From: Epiperipatus broadwayi
Lineage: Eukaryota; Onychophora; Udeonychophora; Euonychophora; Peripatidae
Direction of reading: 5' to 3'
Length of the DNA: 64,000 bases
Assembly (NCBI GenBank): GCA_028023455.1
Contig: JAQFVV010000014.1
Span: 4,890,280 to 4,954,279, forward strand
Each line of letters starts with the position of its first letter. The first letter of the stretch is position 1. Below, in pieces: positions 1 to 13,024 of the stretch. The position numbers and the translations under genes were made by a program. The notes under the pieces are model-generated. The model saw only the letters and a program-made list of their open reading frames with translations. It had not been told where the DNA came from and searched no databases.

Positions 1-975
1 GTAAATTAATTTGTCCATTTTCTTGAAATAGCAAATATTTGAATATTTTTTGTGAAACAATATACATTCATTTTACTAATAATAATAACACTAAAATACA
101 GATTATGTTTATATTTATGGCAATGCAAAATTTTATGTAGCAGTAATTAAAGCAATAAATCAAAGCAATACTCTACAATTTTGTCTGGAAGTTTTTGAAC
201 TAGTGATGTTTAGATAAACAGTAGCCTATATGTATATATGCATGTGATAAATCATAAAAACAATAACTATATGATGATTTAAACATCAGGTGGTAATTAT
301 TATATAGATAGTTGTTTGAGGTTATGCAATGTTTAGCATCCAAGTAGCACACTGAACACAATTCTAATAAATTAACCAAAATGAAAATTTTAAGTAAAAT
401 TATTCATTTCTTATGTGTGATCCTACAGCTGAGTTAGCAGTTAAATGCTTGTTTCAAAATGATGAGATTTGATTATGGAAAAAAATATTATTCTTTTCAT
501 TGTTAATATGGCAGTATTTAATTTCATAGAATAGGTATTAAATATAACTGTATTTTTGCAATATTTTATTAATCATACAATTAGACAGATTGTTGAAATA
601 TTTCAATAAGAAAATATTTTTGTGGGAGTTAAAATATAGTAACAATAAAATATCAAATGAATAGATTAAAAGATCATTAAGTGCTATATGTGAACAAATT
701 TGTGTTCCACAGTTTGATTTATATAATTATTGCAAAATTTGTTCAGCAGTAATAGTAGTAATAGTAGAAGTAGTGGTAATAATAGTAGTAGTAATATATT
801 GTTAAATCAACAGAACTTTATACACAACAAACTATATAATCAATGAGAACAAATAGAATTCATAAACGATACAGAAATGACATACATTAAACATATCCAT
901 TTTACTACATCTCAATTCAGAGGCAGGTGGGGGGAAAACTTGAACCAGTTAAAAAAAGTTTTTCAAAACTTAGTC
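1..975. other. AT-rich sequence without a gene, with a TAG/TAA microsatellite
   Basis: I see no open frame or splice-bounded coding segment here. The only structured part is an imperfect TAG/TAA/TGG trinucleotide run at about 744-796. The rest is unique-looking AT-rich DNA. Confidence 0.6.
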
Positions 976-1056
976 AAGCGTTGGTGGTTGAGAGGTCAGC
1001 ACAGCTGCCTTACAAGCAGTTGTCCCGGTTAGTGGGTTCACTTCCCGGCCAATGCT
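976..1056 (+). repeat. tRNA-derived SINE head (candidate)
   Basis: A GC-richer block about 80 bp long resembles a decayed tRNA. An A-box-like stretch (GGTTGAGAGGTCAG) lies about 45 bp upstream of a B-box-like stretch (GGTTCACTTCC, 1035-1045). It ends with a pairing-type CCCGGCCAATGC segment. This layout is known for the Pol III head of tRNA-derived SINEs. I do not see a clean cloverleaf, so a functional tRNA gene is unlikely. A genome-wide copy count would decide the call. Confidence 0.5.
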
Positions 1057-1100
1057 ATGACACATGAAAAAAAACTTAAAACATCCAACACAAAACAGAA

Positions 1101-1150
1101 AAACAGATCACTAATTTCCATGCTAAAACAGATCACTAATTTCCATGCTA
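1101..1150. repeat. 24-26 bp direct tandem duplication
   Basis: The phrase ACAGATCACTAATTTCCATG occurs twice back to back, just downstream of the SINE-like head. It may be the SINE tail or a local replication slip. Confidence 0.85.
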
Positions 1151-1680
1151 AGCCAAGAATCTTCAACCAATAATAGCATATATTGGGTTGGAAATAGCTT
1201 TACTCCTACTACTATATCTATCAGAACAGCTAATTGGAAGAAGTGGTGGTCATAAAATAGCTTCTATGGGAAAAATTTATGTTGAAAATAACATAGACTT
1301 TCAAAAGAATAACTTTATTAAGTCAAAAATAAATAAATTCAGATTAATTACAGACTTGAACCATTGTGTAATAATAAAATAACATGCCAATTTATTTATA
1401 TATAGTCTGACATCTATTAATAAACTTCTACATAATATATGTATATAACAATAGAATATACATAACATAATATTAAACCTCACAGAGATCAATGTTAGAG
1501 GTTAAATTCACAATGACACTTTGTCATTAAAAATTAGATCAAACAATTTATACTTCACATAATACCTTCATAAAAGTAAGCTATTTGATTAATTCTATGC
1601 TAAATCTGCATAGTTTTTCAAAAACTTTGGTTATTTAAAAAAAAAAACTACTCCATTGCTATTACAGTTGGTATAGGTTT
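1151..1680. other. Unassigned AT-rich sequence
   Basis: Only short chance open frames occur on both strands. I see nothing that can be named. Confidence 0.5.
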
Positions 1681-2177
1681 GCTTAACCATTACACGGGTT
1701 AAAACTAGTAATATTACATTTCTATCAAATATCTGTCACTTGAATATAATTACATTATAATTACATAACACACTATTTTTAATACATCATACCATTAACA
1801 AAATCATTTTAATTCTTAACACCAATACCCATCCAACTATATTCTTCTAGCAGACTTTAAAATAATATATGGACAATTTTGTTCAAAATATTTGCACTTC
1901 ATTAATAAAAAGCTTAAGATTGTTGATAGGTTTTTCTCAGCTGATTCAATTTTTTTTCTATACAAAAAACTATTCATCATTTATATATTTTCATTTTACT
2001 CTCCAGATATTCATATCTACATTAAATACTTTCCTTATTTATAGACTTTTCTCATCACCTTGCACTTAATATCAAAATCACCATCAGATTTCTAAAGCAA
2101 CCTACACTGTGTGTTAATAATATAACTGCTTCTCAAATCATCCATATCTGACACATCCCCCCCCCATAAATATACAT

Positions 2178-2232
2178 TTCTTTCCAAACAGTTAACATTC
2201 TACATTCTTTCCAAACAGTTAACATTCTACAT
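2178..2232. repeat. 27-bp tandem duplication
   Basis: The segment TTCTTTCCAAACAGTTAACA followed by TTCTACA is repeated head to tail. Confidence 0.85.
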
Positions 2233-4266
2233 GACTTAAATTCAGCAATATAATTCTTTCAATAATTAAACATTATACTCAGAAAAGTAAAGTCCTTCCA
2301 ATATTGAAAAGGCATTAGATGCTATTCACTCCAAACTTAAAAACATGCCAATTTCACCTTTATCCATTCCCATTGTTTTCTTTAAGAGGAATATAAAAGA
2401 TACAAGAATTATCAATTAAATTATCTTTCTACTTAAAAAATCTGAAATATTTTACCAAAACAGTACAATTGGTTTAAGAGTTATACTAAATGGAACTTAA
2501 TTACAGATGGGAAAAAATCAACCATCATTACAGTTACTAATCAGTTTATTGGAGAAGAAATATGTTCCCTTGTATATTTTTTATTTAAACATCAAATTAT
2601 AAGCTTACTCTTACTTAATGTACAGTCCTAGTATTGGCAAGTGAGAAATAAAAAAAATTATCATTATTTTAAAACTTCATTTATTTCCTAATAATATTCA
2701 TTCAGGTCCACATGCTATATTTAAATTTTTGTTAATTAATCTAAAAAATTTTTACAATACCCAATCACTATTACACTGAATTCAATTATATATTTGGCCA
2801 TTAAAATTCTCAAAAACTATATTTTTATTTTGAAAAAATTAAAGATACAGATCAAGCTATTTCACCTGCTAATATCTTAATTGCTATTTAAACTTTATAG
2901 TAGCATTAGCAGTAGTAGTAGTAGTTGCAGTATAAGTAATAGTAAAACCTTTGCAATGGTTATTTGCAATTCCATCCTCACATAATGCTATTTACAGAGG
3001 CTAAACACATACCAGAACTGATTCCTAATGTACCTGGCTAGATAGGAATTTTTTAAACTTTCCACTCATTCACAGCTGCTGCAGAAGTTGGGGTATTAAT
3101 TTATGACAAATCAACTTTCCAATATTTTAAAAATTCTATATTTTCATAAAAATATGAATATGATCACTTTCTATCATCATGCTTTTCCAATTAACATCAT
3201 AACCATCTACCTTTAAAATCAGCCGATATTAATATGGCAGTAGACATTTGAATATGTTTTATGCTGATTTTGTCTCCAAATATCTACACCCTTTAAATAA
3301 AAAAGAAATGAGTGCTGAAAGGTTTTTTTTTAATAATTCCTATCCCTTTTATAATAAAAAACATCTATTCTCCTGATCTACATTTTATTATTAATCCTTT
3401 TCTTATTCACATTGTCTTTTCAGATCAGCTTGCATTTAATGTTAGTTTAAACATTGATATACAAAACTAATTCTTGCTTAATGTAACGCTAAAAAAGAAA
3501 CTAAATTGCTGATAAAATCCTCCACAACAGAAGCTATCATATCAGAAATATATATTTAATTCAAAAACATAATAACATTAGATTTTAAAAGTTTCAATCT
3601 CCTTTGTAAATATTATTACATTTATCATAAATTTTTACAACCATAAAAAAAAAAATCAGCACTCCACCCGCCCACCCCATAATCTAAAAACTAGACCCCA
3701 TTCATCAAAAATTGAAAAACTTTTTGTGATGCATCTTCCATTAGCTTCACTCATTTTCTGAAACAATATAAAAACACTCAACAATTATTAATAGGCTATC
3801 TTTCCATTATTCATAATCTTCATAGTACATTCTCACAACTGGCCATGGACTACATATAACAGGCACTTAGATTTAGAACAAAAAATAGCACTATCTACTA
3901 TGAAATAACCAATTAAACATTAGAGAAAATATGCTACCATACATATATTATTATTTTAAAATTCATTTACAAATCAGTAAAATCCCAACTCTCACTCTTT
4001 TTCAATTTTGTCGATGTGGTAGTAATCATATTATCTTTAAAAAATAAAATAGCATTAAAATTAAAATCCATTCTTGACAGCACACATTCTGAGTTGCATG
4101 CAATCCCCAAATTTATATTCTTGTCTTAATCACATTAATTTTCAATAAACTTAATAATTTTTCCATCCAAATTTGTAAAATTAATCAATTGTACCCTGTT
4201 TCCGTAGCAATTATTATTAAAAAAATCGTAGCATCTTCCCATTTCATAATCCACAGCCCATTTCTA

Positions 4267-4527
4267 TGATATTAATACTCTTCAAAACAATAGAATCTCT
4301 TATAAATGGTAAAATTCAAGCAATCCTTCTTACATTACTATCACAATACCAATTTTCCAAAAAAAATTATTCAACAACTATGGCAGTCTTACCTCTTCCA
4401 TGACATTAATACTTTTCAAAACAACAGAAACTCTTATAAAGGATAAAATTCAAGCAATTCTTTTTCTATCTCTATCACAATATCAATTTTCCTAGAAAAC
4501 ATCTTCCATAATTGTGGCAGTCATTCT
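4267..4527. repeat. 134-bp tandem duplication, diverged
   Basis: Two adjacent units start at about 4267 and 4401 (TGATATTAATAC and TGACATTAATAC). They run in parallel through AATTCAAGCAATYCTT and TATCACAATA to TGGCAGTC. The copies differ at many sites, so the duplication is old. Confidence 0.8.
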
Positions 4528-6800
4528 TTTTAGACTTGTAATAGATAAAATAAGAGCTTCTAGCAAGTCTGGGCCTGTTCAGTTTAACATAACTTCAACA
4601 TTTGATTCAATTCCAATAGATAAACTATTACAACTTTTAAAAACTTTTAACATCATTACTATTATATGCTAATTTGCTCACTCACAGAGAAATATTCATT
4701 AGCCTAAATGACAAAATTTGCTGGGCTTTTAACATCATTAATCTATGACTCAAATATCATCATTCAGTGCCCTATGTTTTATAACTAATATTAACCCTTT
4801 TTTCTAGCTACTGAAAAAAAATTATCAAGGATTTATATTACAACTATTATACAGAATATTGACCATAAATGCTATATGATGAGTTTGTCACACACACACA
4901 CACCCAAAAAAACCCCACATATTTCTGTTTACACTAAAAAATAGTCTTTAACTTTCAACAAAGTTAAACCAATCTCATGGAATGTTTTAACAGGCAATAA
5001 AACTCTTCTTTTATTGAATCACCTTCAAAATTCTTCAGCTTTCCAATTCACCTAACTAGCAATCCAATGATAACTCCCCAAAACTATTTATTACATGCCA
5101 ATTATTAAATAACACTACATCTCAAATATTAATTCTAATTTGGGAAAAAAATAGTAGCCTTGAGCATCAGATTCATGCATAAATATACCACATTTAATGG
5201 AGTATTGCCTCTATTGTGTTTCTATATTTTACCTCCAATGAAATCAAGAGAGTGATCATTAAATACTCAAATCTTTATTAGAATGATACCATTGGATAGA
5301 CCATCCCCAATTAAAAATAAGATTACTCTTATTATATTCAATTCTATCTCAAATCACACACTTCCAATTCTCTCCCTTGGCATTAATAAAATCAATACTA
5401 GAAGCAAATGAAATTGCACACAAATCACAAAATGCTGACATTCCTCAAATCATAATCACTTTTATAAATAAACAAATAATTTAAAACTTTACACATTGAT
5501 ACCTATATTTTTAATGGTTTTTTATTATAAATTTATAGTGAAAAATATATCAAGTGATAAAGTTCTCCCACCTAGGATAAGCTTTTCCAGAGATAAATTA
5601 GTTTGTAAAAATGAATATTAGATTTTTAAATGTCTAATATTTTAAATTCATAATTGAAAATGTTATAAGTCTTTCAAAGCCATATCTTTCCTTACATAAC
5701 GAAATTTTACTCATTACAAACCTATATTTCCCAAAATTAATAATTATGCACCTATCATCAAATTTATTACTTCCTTCATTAAAAAAGAGACTTCTCTTTG
5801 CAGAAAACTTATTTAGTATAAGAAATAAGTTGATACAATCATTAAAATTATGCACAAACATTCAAAATTAATATTTCTTCACACAATATTTCTACATTTT
5901 AGTTCCAGAAAGCATTCAATGCATTAACTAAACTCAATACCTCTTACCATAATTTTCAAACCTCCATTCTTGTATCTCCTATTGCTATTCCCTGCCCTAT
6001 CAAAAATAAATTTACCCACAAAGCTTTTATAATATCATTTATAAACATAAAAAAAAACCTACTCTAAATTTGTTTTCCAAGAAAATTAAATATTGGAAAG
6101 CTTATTATCTAGCTACTAATTCTGATATTCTAAAAGTCTTATCTTCTTCTTTACTATCACAATCAAGACTATCATTCAAAAATTTAGGTATTGGTACTTG
6201 AAGCCTAAATAGCAATAGTTTTTAATCAAAGTTCTACCAGCCAACACCTTTTAATCAGAACCATGACCTTTGCTAATTTTGATCTGATATTTAAATAATG
6301 GGAAGATAAAAATTTGAACAGTGTCATTTCTTACAGATAAATCAACAGCTTAACTCATCTATTATTTATAATCAAATTTCTTCATTAAAACACAATACAA
6401 AAGAAAAAATTCAACAGGCTCTGGAAGAATATTTTTTTCTTAAAAAAACTAAAATTTTACTAGCCTATCTTCATAAATGATCTAAAGATAATATCACTGA
6501 ATAGTTAGTTATGATACTAATAAGATCACATCATTCTCAATTTTTGAAGTTAATCAACTTATCATGGAAACATACTAGCATTAATCTATTTCCATTTCAA
6601 AGCCAAGCTACAAGCTTCAGAAAAGTCAAACCTTTCTCCAATTAATTTTTGTTATAGTAAAGAAAATTTACAAAACAAAAAGTTTGATTATAGTGAAGGA
6701 AATTATAACATTACAAAACAAGAAATTACACTCAAATTAAGCTCATTTTAGACAGCATACATCCACAACAACATGATATACTTAAATTTATATTAACTCA

Positions 6801-8055
6801 CCTCAGTTACTTTACAATCCCTATCAAATTCAATTGCTGTGTGTGGTTTGATATATTTGGTAGTGTGTTCTACTTAGGATTAGGAGGCCTTAGGATCGAT
6901 GATTCTGGTATTTTCAGGTCTGGTGCTCAAACTTTTTATAAAGTCCCAAGCAATAATGTCATATACCTTTTTATCACAGTCAGTTAATTAAATTAACATT
7001 ATGTTAATATTTATAGCATTGACCAACTTCATTGCCTCTATAGCACCATTCCTCAAAAATTATATATCTTCTCCAATTGATAATCTACAATTCATTTCTA
7101 TTAATTTAATATTAATAAAACTGTTGTGTCCTTAATGAAAGATCTTTCTTTCCTCATTCTCGATCTCTCAACTTTCCAAGAAAGGCTATTCTATTAAAGT
7201 AGCAATTATATTATTTAGAATGACAATAAATCAAATCAAACACTCAAGGAAATCAGGTCTCATTGTAATGCAATTAAACATTACTACAGCTTTCAGTTTA
7301 CTAAAAAAAAAACTGATTGTTCCTACAACATCTCTACATATTAGCTAATTTACTTATCAACAGATAAGTTCACTTTACATTAAATGGATGAATCTTTCCC
7401 AGTCCCTGTATATCTCAGGGATCTTCCCTAGCCACAGAAAAGCAAATTACCAGGCATATATAATGGACAATAAAATACATTAGAAAGTTAAAATTAGATT
7501 TAGTGTAAGTGTATTTCAAAAAGAAATATTTGCTGCAAAAATTAAAGTACAACATCAGAAATATATATAAAGAAATAATAGATCAGCATCTTCTATGTGA
7601 GGATGAATTTTGAGTTCACAGTTTTATTATTACTACAATTAACATTTCGTTCTGACATTTATTTATTTTTTGTCTTAGAGTTGAAATGGTATATTCATTT
7701 GTTAATGGCTCATGATAAAGATAGTAATGATGAATATGTGTAAAATAATATGGATTTTAAATTGTTTTATAAATGAGATTTCAATTTAATATGATTAATA
7801 TTTTGTAAAAAAGAAATATAAACAAGCCTTCAGTGAATTCTTAACCAAATTTTGAATTAAGAACTTTATAATGTTTTTGATTGTAAAGGTATTAAATATT
7901 TCAAATAGTATTGCATGATGCAAATTAATCTGCTGGACAGAATATGTGAAACAGGATAACAGCAGGTATCAAAAGTATGTACAACTGAAATACATACAAA
8001 TTTTATATTTTCTTGAAATACTTAAGTATAAATATATTGTCTATACTAAATTCTA
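6801..8055. other. Unassigned sequence with a trace of reverse transcriptase
   Basis: Around 7385-7440 a plus-strand reading, IFPSPCISQGSSLA, resembles the B motif of LINE reverse transcriptases (IxQGSxL). It is isolated, with no open frame around it. A GC-richer patch at 6840-6930 has no recognisable content. Confidence 0.25.
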
Positions 8056-8367
8056 TGTAATTACAAGGGAATTGACTCAGACTTTCACATTCTCTATAGC
8101 TATGCTACACATGATTACATAATGTGAAAAAGATAAATGATCTCCAATATATGTATTTCATGTGGAACCAGCACTGACCAGTTGGTTCTAATCGCCATCT
8201 CCCATACATATATTAATCATTAATCAGTTTATATTAAGATAGCTAATCTTCAAATTTTAATAAACAAGCTTCAATCTTTCCCACCCTCCAACTCTTCAAC
8301 CATCCATATCAATGATCTGATGATGGAACACTCAATGAAAGTCTGAGTTCAACTCCCTTACAATTAT
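8056..8367. repeat. Inverted repeat, diverged relative of the 11.4-kb foldback
   Basis: The left arm (8056-8088) contains GACTCAGACTTTCACATT. The right arm (8334-8367) contains AATGAAAGTCTGAGTTCAAC, its near reverse complement, followed by matching CCCTTACAATTA against TAATTACAAGGG. The spacer is about 245 bp. The arm sequence GAAAGTCTGAGTTC is shared with the hairpin at 11430-11593, so both belong to one foldback family. Confidence 0.75.
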
Positions 8368-9141
8368 TTTCTTGCAAATAAATTTTCTCCTTATGATTCA
8401 CATGATTTAACGTTTTTTTTATTTGATGATTATGTAGTTTATGGACTATTTAAAATTCAGCTTGACTATTAACAGCACATTAATTAAATTATTTAATTTT
8501 TCCATTGCAAGCATAAATTTGACAGACAGTAGGAAAATGATATGTGTCATCTACATTTATGGAGATTTCATTTAAGAAGCAGATGAGAAAAACAACTATA
8601 GGTAGTCCTGAATGAGATTCCTGTTGCATCTAGGAAAATTAAATCCAGGTGATTTTATTTGTACATTTGGAAAAAAAATACATTTTTTGAGACTTATAAC
8701 AATTTCATTTCTATGCCATAATCTTTCAATTATAGATTCTTCATTGAATATACAAAAAAGGAATCTTGATTTGACGTGAGTCTTGGAGGATAATAATTAT
8801 TGGCAAGCTCAATAAATACATTTTTGTGAGGAAACTTTTCATATGATATATGGCAGAGGAATGGGTAAAAAAACTGGAAATCACTACAAAGGTGTCCATT
8901 TGAGTATACCATTAATATGCCTCATGATAAATGTACAGAAGTTAAATGTTGAAAATTTTTATCCTATCAATAGCCCAGTATTCAACAACAAAATATGTAA
9001 ATAATGAAATTTATTAACTTCTATCATATATAATTTCTTTTATATCATGAAGAATTGTATCATAGTAATGCTGAGAATAAAATATAAACATTGACTAATG
9101 AGATAATAAAAATATTTTAAAATAAGCAGCACCAATAAGAT
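8368..9141. other. Unassigned AT-rich sequence
   Basis: The minus-strand open frame at 8730-8912 has no recognisable motif and no splice context. Nothing else is supported. Confidence 0.5.
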
Positions 9142-9480
9142 CAATCAATCAATAGTAGTCTGTCCAATAGACAGGTCCAGAGAGTAGTCATCCATTCTTC
9201 CATTCCATTCTCTTCCTTGCCCACTTCCTCAATTCCACATAACCCTTCCATCTCGTATATCATCCAATAAGGTCAATCTCTTCCATCCTTTCTTTTTATT
9301 TCCACTCACCATTCCTTCCAAAACATCTTTCATTAAACTATAATATTTTCTTAGTATATGTCCAATCCAGTTTCTCTTTCTTTCTTTGATACTTTCAATC
9401 AATCTTCTTTCCTCATTAACCCTTTTCAAAACTTCTTCATTTGTTATTTTATTCACCCAACTGATTTTTTCCATTTTTCT
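9142..9480 (-). pseudogene. LINE reverse transcriptase C-terminal remnant
   Basis: The minus-strand frame at 9229-9474 (81 aa) carries the region that follows the RT domain in endonuclease-reverse transcriptase LINEs. It shows ISWVNKITNEEVLKRV, then RNWIGHILRK, then a basic GNKKKGWKR stretch and LLDDIRDGR. The R-x-W-x-GHxLR signature is typical of these elements. Downstream on the minus strand, a stop-interrupted tail (about 9228-9142) reads GPVYWTDYY, like the end of such elements. The copy is truncated at its 5' side and lacks the catalytic RT motifs. The clade cannot be set from this fragment. Confidence 0.8.
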
Positions 9481-10769
9481 CCATGTCCATTTATTGTATG
9501 AAGACTGTTATCAATACAATTTTATATAGATATTTAAAAAACAATTGTTATCAAATAGGGGCAATATGAATTTTTGAGCTATGCTCATGATATAGGCTTC
9601 TAATCATTAAATAAATTTAACAAGCAGGTTTAGAATTTTTTAGGTAGTCACCTGGCCAGCCATCCAATGCTCAGTCTTAAACTATTATGATCTAAAAAGT
9701 AGAAGTTGGTCTAAATTAATTAAATGAGTGATAAGATCATCTGTAAAATACAAAAAAATGTCTTTGTAATATAGGACTGTAATAAATTTCAAAAGGTATC
9801 CTACTCTAACATGCACTTTTATTTTTAAATTTTATTTAAATAATATATGACTAATTATGTAAATTTAATTATGGACATAATCAAAGTGTTTCCTTATATT
9901 ATCTAACAGTCTATAACCTCAACCTATTGGAATCAAATATGGAACTGTTATAACAAAATTAATCTGCTCCATAAGTATTGTGAAGCTGCTGATTGCTGTG
10001 TCAAGTTCTCATATATTTAAGATATTCAAACCATCATTTTCCAAAGTTTTTTGCCTATTTCCATATATTAATAATATTGTTAATTTATAAATGTCAGCTT
10101 GTATAATATAATTGAATCTTCATTAAAGATTATAGAAATTTAATAATCCCCTTTTGACAATATAGAAATTAATAAGCATATGATTACTTGCTTTAGAGGC
10201 TATGTAATGTTTGAACATATCCATGGCAAATATAGCACAACTGTTCAACTGAAACTAATTTATTTCTAAAGTAAATCAATCCAGAAATCTTTAGATATTA
10301 AATCTACCAGCATTAAATTAATAAAACTAAGAAAGCTATCAATTAATTTGAATCTGTAAAACGTTTTCTATAATCATTGTAACATTCTTACATTTAATTA
10401 TTCAATACATGATCTGTATATAATTTTTCTCTCTAAATGTAATATAAAAGCCTCAATTGATAATGACTGGAAATATATAATATATATTTTAATTCAAAAA
10501 GGTAATCAACTTTTATTTTTAGAGCTCATTTAATAATATTTTTAAATTTGTCTTTGCTTGTCTCCACCCAGTAAATTTTTTTCAATTCTTAATCAAATCT
10601 ATTTTTGCTTATACAGATCTTAATAATCACACATTCTCTAGGAAAATACTCTTTTAGGAGACTTATAAGATGATTCAAGGAGCTAGTCAATTTTAACCAT
10701 CCCTATCCCTCCTTATTATCATTAATAAACAGATAATCAAAAAAGTCAAATTCTAGTATTTGGAATAAA
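9481..10769. other. Unassigned AT-rich sequence
   Basis: No open frame, repeat or RNA structure stands out. The right part may include decayed upstream sequence of the LINE tail that follows, but I see no motif to prove it. Confidence 0.4.
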
Positions 10770-11387
10770 AATATCTTAATTTTTTTTATCAAAATCAATT
10801 TAAAAGTTCTTCCTATTAGTCATTTCTTATCACAGTGAATTGCTAACATTGACCCCCTTTGTTCTCTTTGTCATAAGTCTGAAGAAGCAATACTTCATTT
10901 TCTACAGTGTCCTATTTTTGTTATGTATAGACATATCAACCCAATTACTAAATCACACTCTTCCTCTATATCTGCTTTCACTGATGTATTGCTTTTTTCT
11001 TTAAGTAGAGTTACTATTTTTCTTATATTTATTCTTTGACTCCTAAAATGCCATTTTTGCTTCAACCCTACATCTAGAAAATTACAATCACCCTTTTACA
11101 ACAAAATTTTAAAAATTAGAGAGACTTCACACTTGCCCTTCCCAAACAATGTTGATGCTACATGGAGCCTGATCACTCTTCCAATCCCATTATAGGTAGA
11201 TAATTTCATTTCTTTTTGTGTGCCTTTGCATTGTATTTAAATAATGTACCTTTTGTAATTTATACACAATTGTATTTATCTGTTCTTTGATGATAAATTT
11301 TAAAATATCCAACTGAATTTCAAATTATCTTTTCCAAGTTTATAAAACAAATTTTTGTCTAATAAAAATTATTTGTTTAAAAAAAAT
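10770..11387 (+). pseudogene. LINE 3' remnant with zinc-knuckle (zf-RVT type) motif
   Basis: A plus-strand reading contains KVLPISHFL, then CSLCHKSEEAILHFLQC (C-x2-C-x8-H-x3-C) starting at 10860. This matches the cysteine-histidine motif found after the RT and RNase regions of many LINEs (CPLC..EE..HFL..C). The reading continues, with stops, to about 11200. It then reaches a tail (TAATAAAAATTATTTG and an A-run, 11355-11387) like a LINE 3' end. It is 5'-truncated and dead, and its strand bias (C-rich, G-poor) resembles the 1.7-6.8 kb block. Confidence 0.65.
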
Positions 11388-11429
11388 TGAAGAATTTAAA
11401 TCCTTGATATCTTATAATATTTATTTAGT

Positions 11430-11593
11430 ATATGTGGGATTCGAACTCAGACTTTCACATGACCCACTGCTCTCAGTGCATCTCATATTGCTGATCCACC
11501 TGATTGATATGTGTGTGATCAGGTGGGTCAGCAATATGAGATGTCACTGAGAGCAGTGGGTCATGTGAAAGTCTGAGTTCGAATCCCGCATAT
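11430..11593. repeat. Long near-perfect foldback hairpin (75-bp arms, 13-nt loop)
   Basis: The left arm 11430-11504 and right arm 11518-11593 are reverse complements with only a few mismatches and one single-base insertion. The outer arm ends read GGGATTCGAACTCAG and CTGAGTTCGAATCCC. GTTCGAATCC is a perfect match to a tRNA-type Pol III B box, so the unit may be an inverted dimer of a tRNA-derived SINE piece. A transcript would form a very stable hairpin. A diverged relative lies at 8056-8367. Confidence 0.9.
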
Positions 11594-11974
11594 ATTACAT
11601 ATATAAATGCAGGTTTAAGCCTGTGCAATGTATTAATATTTATTCAAATAAATATTGTTTTGATAATATTAGAGTTATTATTCAAAAATAATTGAGAATG
11701 AGTCTGAGAAAATGTTAAATCATATAGTCAATCTTTAAGAAAGTTTGTAATAACGCAACTTAAGTTGCATTAATAAAAACTAAGAAAGATCATAAAATTT
11801 TAAAACTGACAGTTAAACAGAAAATTATAGATCAAGTAATTGTTTTTAATATTTGGAAAATTGTTTAACTATGTCTTTTTATAGTATAAATATTTTGACA
11901 ATTAGAAAAAAATAAGAAACCTTAAATGTGTGGTCATGGAACTGAAAAGAAAACATAAAATGGTGAAGTAATAA
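11594..11974. other. Unassigned AT-rich sequence
   Basis: Apart from a 14-bp perfect palindrome (GCAACTTAAGTTGC near 11756) I see nothing here. Confidence 0.5.
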
Positions 11975-12190
11975 GAGTGGCAGATTCTGGAGCTCAATGT
12001 CCATGGACTACAACCAGCTATAACATTTCTCAAGCTTGAATTTATAAATTCCTGAGCATTAAATCATTTGATTCTATAAATTTCTAAATAGAGTGGCAGA
12101 TTTTGGAGCTCATTGCCCATGGACTACAACCAGTTCTGTCATTTATAAAATTTGAATTTATAAATTTGCAAGCATTAAATCATTTGACTC
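11975..12190. repeat. 117-bp tandem duplication of a dispersed repeat
   Basis: Two adjacent units start with GAGTGGCAGATTYTGGAGCT at about 11975 and 12091, then share CCATGGACTACAACCAG and GCATTAAATCATTTGA. A third, more diverged copy starts at 20083 (CAGTGGCGGATTCTGGAG). The start CAGTGGCGG resembles hAT-type terminal repeats, but no paired end was found. The family is dispersed and of unknown class. Confidence 0.75.
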
Positions 12191-13024
12191 AATTTGTTAA
12201 CTGCTTACAAAAATTGATTTTAAAATATATACTGATATAAACACCCTCTAATATAGATTAAATATTAACTCTGGAGATCATTTGATATTAGTATTGCCAA
12301 AAGGCAAGGATGTTTGCAGATAGCTTATAACTGGGAGTTTACATGTATATAATTCTCAGTAAACTGAATGTCAAAATAAATTAAAAAAGAGAAATTAGTG
12401 TTTGCTGCTAAAAGAATATTAATATACTAGAAATGCTGACCGAAATTGAATAAAACTGCCATCTGGTATCCAATGATTTAATTCAATATATTACTAAGAA
12501 TACTTAAAGTCTTTAAATATACCACTGTCATTTAGCAATAGAAATAATATGATCTATATAATGTTTCTAATTTAGATGCATTATTAGCAAATTATATGCG
12601 AGTGCTATTATTTCCTAAAACAAATATTTCATTTAAATTTATATCTTCATTTCAATTCATCTTTTTTAAAAATGCAGTCTTAGGATTATCAAGTTTAAAT
12701 ATCTTGCATCCAGCAACTATTTAAAACTTCTTAAGTTTTTAAACGGTGAAAGCAAGTCCCTAAAAAAATCAAGTTGCTTAAATTGGTCTGGTCGTTGCCT
12801 TCAAGATTGTTAATGAATGTTGAAAAAACAACGTTTGCCCAAAAGTTTGCGATGGTGAAATTTCAATTGTAAGTATATATTACACTACTTCCATTATCTA
12901 GTTTTCACGTTAAATGTTTTTAGAAAAATTCAAATTTTATTTCAACATTTCAAATATAATCTTTCAAATGGCATTATTCTTCAATTTTTTTTACATTTTA
13001 TTGGTTTAATAAATGATTGTACTA
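12191..13024. other. Unassigned AT-rich sequence
   Basis: Near 12461 the phrase TGCCATCTGGTATCCAATGA resembles the downstream part of the hammerhead repeat family at 27.5-28.1 kb. It may be a fragment of that family; no ribozyme core is present. The rest is featureless. Confidence 0.35.

Larger units (their letters stand above)
1681..6800 (+). other. G-depleted block, possible heavily decayed LINE material
   Basis: On the plus strand this 5-kb block is rich in A, C and T but has strikingly few G residues, unlike its flanks. The same bias is seen in the plus-strand LINE tail at 10.8 kb. Two stop-riddled plus-strand readings faintly recall reverse transcriptase motif A: NIEKALDAIHSKLKN near 2300, and FDSIPIDKLLQLLKTFN near 4595-4650. 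No frame stays open, so if this is a LINE it is very old or nested with others. The inference rests mainly on composition and two weak motifs. Confidence 0.3.

Noticed and set aside
976-1056. Functional tRNA gene
   Set aside because: Box-like words are present but the cloverleaf stems do not pair and no anticodon loop can be set.
8300-8350. CTGATGA followed by GAAA, looking like a hammerhead
   Set aside because: Stem II and stem I cannot be formed and no cleavage triplet fits; the GAAA is part of the foldback arm.
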